From: a bacterium
GTDB lineage: Bacteria; Ratteibacteria; UBA8468
Direction of reading: 5' to 3'
DNA length: 7,295 nt
NCBI GenBank assembly: GCA_030672255.1
Contig: DAOVGU010000124.1
Span: 1 to 7,295 of the forward strand
A program made the translations under genes and the position numbers. Positions 4,743-7,295 of the stretch are shown here, in pieces; the stretch's first letter is position 1, and the number at the start of each line of letters is the position of its first letter. The notes below the pieces were generated by a model, which was given only the letters and a program-made list of their open reading frames with translations, made no database searches and was not told the origin of the DNA.

Positions 4743-5618
4743 ATGAAAAAGTTAAAAATTGGAGTACCGAAAGGGAGTCTTCAGGATTTTACTTTTGGGC
4801 TCTTTAAAAAAGCGGGTTACCAATTGAAAGTAGAGGAGAGGTCTTATCTGCTTTCTACAACCGATCCGGAACTGGAGGTCTCTTTAATCAGGGCTCAGGA
4901 AATACCCGGTTATGTGGAGAAAGGAGCTTTAGACAGCGGGATCACAGGAAAGGATTGGATTTTGGAGACAAAAGCAAAGGTTAAGGAAATAAAAGAACTC
5001 CCCTATACCAAAAGCGGCATTGGTTCGGTCAGGTTAGTGATCGCCGTCCCAAAAGGCTCTGCCATTAAGAAAATTTCTGATTTAGAGGGAAAGAGTATTG
5101 CCACAGAATTTGTCAATATTACTCAAGACTATTTAAAGAAAAAGGGAGTAAAGGAGGCAAAAGTGGAATTTTCCTGGGGGGCTACCGAAATCAAGGCGGG
5201 TAAGTTAGCCGATGCTATCTGCGAACTTACCGAGACCGGGAGAACTCTTGCCGCCCACAATCTAAAAATTATTGAAACTATTCTCCAATCGACCACAAGA
5301 CTTATTGCTAATAGAAAAAGTTTTCAGGATCCCTGGAAGAGAAGAAAGATCTCGGCTATTGGACTACTTTTAGAGGGCGCTTTGTTAGCCGAGAAGAAGG
5401 TGGGGCTGAAACTCAACATTGAAGAAAAGAGATTAAAAAAACTTCTTTCCGTTTTACCGGCGCTGCGTAAACCGACAATTTCCTCCTTAAGCGAAGAAGG
5501 TTGGTGTGCGGTGGAGGTGATCGTTGAGAAGGAGAAAGTAAAAGACCTCATTCCCCGGATTAAAGAGGCTGGTGGCCAGGGAATTATTGAGTATCCATTG
5601 AATAAGGTTATTTGTTAA
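4743..5618 (+). CDS. hisG: ATP phosphoribosyltransferase, long form with regulatory domain
   Basis: HisG condenses ATP with PRPP to phosphoribosyl-ATP, the first and controlled step of histidine synthesis. The 291 residues are the long HisG form, which carries its own regulatory domain and does not need HisZ. The catalytic domain begins KIGVPKGSL (5-13) and shows GITGKDW (66-72), VPKGSAI (102-108), SWGATEIKAGKLADAICEL (144-162) and the PRPP-binding stretch LTETGRTLAAHN (162-173). The C-terminal ACT-like domain (about 217-290), the usual site of histidine feedback, has LPALRKPTISSLSEEGWCAV (238-257), RIKEAGGQGIIEYPL (272-286) and ends VIC. The start is the first ATG of the frame, preceded only by a purine-rich AAAAAGAA. 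No other his genes are present, so the pathway is probably scattered. It leads a tight cluster with the two following genes. Confidence 0.97.
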   Translation: MKKLKIGVPKGSLQDFTFGLFKKAGYQLKVEERSYLLSTTDPELEVSLIRAQEIPGYVEKGALDSGITGKDWILETKAKVKEIKELPYTKSGIGSVRLVIAVPKGSAIKKISDLEGKSIATEFVNITQDYLKKKGVKEAKVEFSWGATEIKAGKLADAICELTETGRTLAAHNLKIIETILQSTTRLIANRKSFQDPWKRRKISAIGLLLEGALLAEKKVGLKLNIEEKRLKKLLSVLPALRKPTISSLSEEGWCAVEVIVEKEKVKDLIPRIKEAGGQGIIEYPLNKVIC

Positions 5619-5622
5619 GGAG
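5617..5622 (+). promoter_or_regulatory. Shine-Dalgarno site of the COX24-like gene, overlapping the hisG stop
   Basis: AAGGAG begins within the hisG TAA (5616-5618) and lies 8 bases before the ATG at 5631. It supports both the reality of the very short gene and translational coupling to hisG. Confidence 0.75.
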
Positions 5623-5630
5623 AAGGGAAA

Positions 5631-5726
5631 ATGCCTTGCGGAAAAAAGAGAAAAAGGGCAAAGATAGCAAAGCATAAGCGAAAGAAGAGACTGCGTGCCC
5701 AGAGGCATAAGAAGAGAAAAAGATAG
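5631..5726 (+). CDS. COX24/AURKAIP1 (mS38)-like small basic protein, 31 residues
   Basis: The encoded peptide starts MPCGKKRKRAKIAKHKRKKR and ends RLRAQRHKKRKR. It is almost entirely Lys and Arg, with the conserved KxxKHKRKKRLRxxRHKK core I recognise from bacterial AURKAIP1/COX24-domain proteins. Relatives are the mitochondrial small-subunit ribosomal protein mS38 and tiny bacterial ribosomal proteins such as bS22. The likely role is a structural peptide threaded into rRNA of the small ribosomal subunit. The gene is real by three signs: a good Shine-Dalgarno sequence at 5617-5622, a motif match across its whole length, and tight packing (12 bases after hisG, 3 before the lipoprotein ATG). An alternative name would be a bTHX-like peptide. 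It falls below the length cutoff of many gene callers, so it is easily missed. Confidence 0.85.
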   Translation: MPCGKKRKRAKIAKHKRKKRLRAQRHKKRKR

Positions 5727-5729
5727 AGA

Positions 5730-7094
5730 ATGAAAAGGTTTATTTTTTTATTACTTTCTTCCCTCATCTTTTTTTCTGGATGTGCTGTAGGTAAAATCTA
5801 TCTTAATCAAGATACTGCCTATAAGCTCTATTCTCAGGGCCTGCTTTACGAAAATGAAGGAAAGAGCAAAGAGGCTATTTCCTATTATCAGGAGGCTCTT
5901 GCCAGTGACCCTTCCTCGGGAGAAATCCTGAGTAGATTAGCTATAGCCTACCTAAAGGTAGGTTCTTTGAAAAGAGCAAAAAAATTCTTCCTCCTTGCTC
6001 TAAAAAAGGATCCGGAGAACAAAAGAGCACTTCAGGGGCTGGCGCTTCTTTATCTTATCCAAAAAAATGTAAATTTAGCGATAGAGCAATATGAAAAATT
6101 AGTGCAGTTGTTTCCCAAAGATACTTCTTCATGGCTTGCTCTTGCTGACCTTTATACCAGGAAAGGAAATCTTCCAAGAGCCCTTCAACTCTACCGGAGA
6201 ATCATAACTTTTTTCCCGGAAAATGCGGTTTTTCACTACAACTATGGACTTCTTTTAGAGCAGTCTAACAGGCGTGAGGAAGCGGAAGGAGAACTAAGGA
6301 AGGCTATCGAACTTGAATCAAACTTTCTTAAAGCACACCTTGCTCTTGCCATCATTTATGAAAAGCAAAAGAAGTATCCTTCAGCAATTACTCAGTATCG
6401 GAGGGTCCTGGATCTGAACGAAAAGAATCCTCTCATTTATCAACAACTTGGACGTCTCTACTTAGAGATAGATGAGAAGGAAAAAGCAAAAAAAATTCTT
6501 GAGAAAGCAATAGATTTGGGAATTAAGGATTGGCAGATTTACTGCAGTTTAGCCTTTGTTTACTACCATGAGGAGAAATTAAATTCAGCCAAACTCCTCT
6601 TAAAAAAGGTTCTTTCCTGGGAGAAGAATGCTACTATCTATTTTTATCTTGCTTTAATCTTGGATAAGGAGGAGCAAAAGGAGCTGACAATCGGTCATTT
6701 AAAGGAAGCGATAAGGTTGGATCCCAACAGCCACCTCGCATTAAACTACCTCGGCTATCTCTATGCTGAAGAAGGTATTAACCTGAAAGAAGCGGAGAAA
6801 TTAGTAAAGAAAGCGGTAAGATTAGAACCCGATAATGGAGCCTATTTAGACAGTTTAGGCTGGGTCTATTTCAAAATGGGGAAGATAAAAAAAGCAAGAA
6901 CCCTTTTGGAGAAAGCGGCCACTTTGGAGAGGGACCCGGAGATATATGAACATTTAGGGGAGGTTTATTGCAAAAGCCGTCTCTATTTAGATGCTCTGGC
7001 ATCTTTTGCAAAATCCTTAGAACTTAAGCCTTCAGAGAAGGTCAGAAGAAAACTGGAGTCCGTCTATAAATTAATAAGAAAGCCTCATAAATGA
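5730..7094 (+). CDS. TPR-repeat lipoprotein (about 12 tetratricopeptide repeats)
   Basis: The N-terminus MKRFIFLLLSSLIFFSGC is a lipoprotein signal with Cys18 as the lipidated residue (the -3 position is Phe, slightly unusual). Ala at +2 does not signal inner-membrane retention, so an outer-membrane anchor facing the periplasm is likely. Residues from about 30 to 436 form roughly twelve back-to-back 34-residue TPR units (starting near 30, 64, 98, 132, 166, 200, 234, 268, 301, 335, 370 and 403), each with the usual small residue/Tyr pattern and a closing DP, EP or FP turn. The segment ALNYLGYLYAEEG (337-349) followed by AYLDSLGWVYFKMGK (371-385) is typical of a large family of bacterial TPR proteins. 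Such solenoids scaffold protein complexes; the partner is unknown. The ATG is 3 bases after the preceding stop, so it is probably in one operon with hisG. The last codons and the TGA lie in a REP-like hairpin at 7082-7103. Confidence 0.93.
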   Translation: MKRFIFLLLSSLIFFSGCAVGKIYLNQDTAYKLYSQGLLYENEGKSKEAISYYQEALASDPSSGEILSRLAIAYLKVGSLKRAKKFFLLALKKDPENKRALQGLALLYLIQKNVNLAIEQYEKLVQLFPKDTSSWLALADLYTRKGNLPRALQLYRRIITFFPENAVFHYNYGLLLEQSNRREEAEGELRKAIELESNFLKAHLALAIIYEKQKKYPSAITQYRRVLDLNEKNPLIYQQLGRLYLEIDEKEKAKKILEKAIDLGIKDWQIYCSLAFVYYHEEKLNSAKLLLKKVLSWEKNATIYFYLALILDKEEQKELTIGHLKEAIRLDPNSHLALNYLGYLYAEEGINLKEAEKLVKKAVRLEPDNGAYLDSLGWVYFKMGKIKKARTLLEKAATLERDPEIYEHLGEVYCKSRLYLDALASFAKSLELKPSEKVRRKLESVYKLIRKPHK

Positions 7095-7103
7095 GGCAAC
7101 TAC
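7082..7103 (-). repeat. REP-like hairpin unit C, containing the lipoprotein stop codon
   Basis: On the minus strand this reads GTAG foot (plus CTAC 7100-7103), TT, then stem GCCTCA, loop TTTA and TGAGGC (plus 7082-7097). It has the same foot, GC clamp and TTYA loop as units A, B and D with a different, fully paired inner stem. The TGA at 7092-7094 lies in the stem. With no T-run after it, it is not a standard terminator, though it could protect the mRNA 3' end. Confidence 0.72.
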
Positions 7104-7107
7104 TGCA

Positions 7108-7244
7108 TTGTAACATAAGTTTTGATGCACTTCTTTAAGTCTGTCATTCCTGCGGAAGCAGGAATCCAATAACCCCTGATTAAATCAGGGGCTGGATGCC
7201 TGTTTTCACAGGCATGACAAAACGTATTAAAATTAATGTTACAA
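7108..7244. mobile_element. MITE-like element with TTGTAACAT ends enclosing a three-hairpin repeat
   Basis: TTGTAACAT (7108-7116) and ATGTTACAA (7236-7244) are perfect inverted repeats. The similarity extends inward imperfectly (AAGTTTTGATGC against the complement TAATTTTAATACG). It encloses the GTCATTCC repeat at 7143-7218 and has no credible coding capacity. No clear target duplication is visible. Confidence 0.55.
7143..7218. repeat. GTCATTCC-type palindromic repeat with three hairpins
   Basis: Outer ends GTCAT (7143-7147) and ATGAC (7214-7218) close three stems: ATTCCTGC-GGAA-GCAGGAAT (7146-7165), CCCCTGATT-A-AATCAGGGG (7173-7191) and ATGCCTGT-TTTC-ACAGGCAT (7196-7215). This is a common class of dispersed repeat whose spurious translation (WIPASAGMT) is often annotated as protein. 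The clover-like fold could act on DNA or RNA. Confidence 0.8.
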
Positions 7245-7268
7245 AGTACTACATCTTTGCAACCTGCT

Positions 7269-7290
7269 GTAGTTGCTCGATTCATCGAGC
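7269..7290 (+). repeat. REP-like hairpin unit D at the window edge
   Basis: GTAG (7269-7272), TT, then stem GCTCGA (7275-7280), loop TTCA (7281-7284) and TCGAGC (7285-7290). Foot, clamp and loop match units A to C. By analogy with the A/B pair, an inverted partner ending in CTAC should follow just beyond base 7295. Confidence 0.75.
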
Positions 7291-7295
7291 TAAAA

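Larger units (their letters stand above)
7096..7276. repeat. Outer inverted repeat of the 3'-terminal nested palindrome
   Basis: GCAACTACTGCA (7096-7107) pairs with TGCTGTAGTTGC (7265-7276) at 11 of 12 positions. The arms include the GTAG feet of units C and D, so the symmetry is partly explained by two inverted REP-like units facing each other around the inserted element at 7108-7244. Confidence 0.6.

Noticed and set aside
7100..7285. Minus-strand open frame of 61 codons after the TPR gene (contains WIPASAGMT)
   Set aside because: It is the familiar spurious translation of GTCATTCC-type repeats; there is no ribosome binding site and the sequence is fully explained by nested palindromes.
1821..7295. 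CRISPR array
   Set aside because: The repeats are dispersed inverted hairpins of several families, not regularly spaced identical direct repeats, and no cas gene is present.

Overview
The window reads as a stretch of chromosome from an uncultured Gram-negative bacterium. It combines ordinary housekeeping genes (tyrS, gatC, accA, hisG), a lipoprotein with about twelve TPR repeats (so an outer membrane is likely), a tiny COX24/mS38-like basic protein, and a glycosyl-hydrolase-like protein of a type common in the Planctomycetes/Verrucomicrobia/Omnitrophota sphere. Spacers full of palindromic repeats also fit candidate-phylum genomes such as Omnitrophota. This placement is inference from gene content and repeat style only; I see no marker that fixes the phylum.

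Layout. 3-104: C-terminal tail of an unidentified gene. 134-1793: a glycosyl-hydrolase-like gene whose signal peptide and body lie in different frames; its body is visibly richer in GC than the rest of the window. 1794-2011: spacer with a 129-bp inverted-repeat element enclosing a pair of GTAG-footed hairpins. 2012-3214 (minus): tyrS. 3215-3297: short divergent promoter region with two near-consensus sigma70-type promoters back to back. 3298-4541: gatC-accA, overlapping by one base. 4542-4742: nested palindromic repeats. 4743-7094: hisG, a 31-residue COX24-like protein and a TPR lipoprotein, tightly packed as an operon. 7082-7295: a third nest of palindromes, the first of which contains the lipoprotein stop codon.

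Functionally the genes are mostly unrelated basics: tRNA charging (tyrS, gatC), the first committed step of fatty-acid synthesis (accA), the first step of histidine synthesis (hisG), a probable ribosome-associated peptide, and an envelope scaffold protein. I find no defence locus, CRISPR array, phage or toxin system.

The most interesting structure is outside the genes. (1) Four hairpins (1868-1890, 1895-1917, 7082-7103, 7269-7290) share an invariant GTAG foot, GC clamp and TTYA loop, but each has a different, perfectly paired 4-bp inner stem. They look like REP elements with a hypervariable stem, kept by base pairing rather than sequence. (2) All three non-promoter spacers hold elements nested inside other elements. 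(3) The tyrS and gatC promoters have -35 boxes only 7 bp apart, and both predict mRNAs that start within about 5 nt of the ATG, so they are essentially leaderless.
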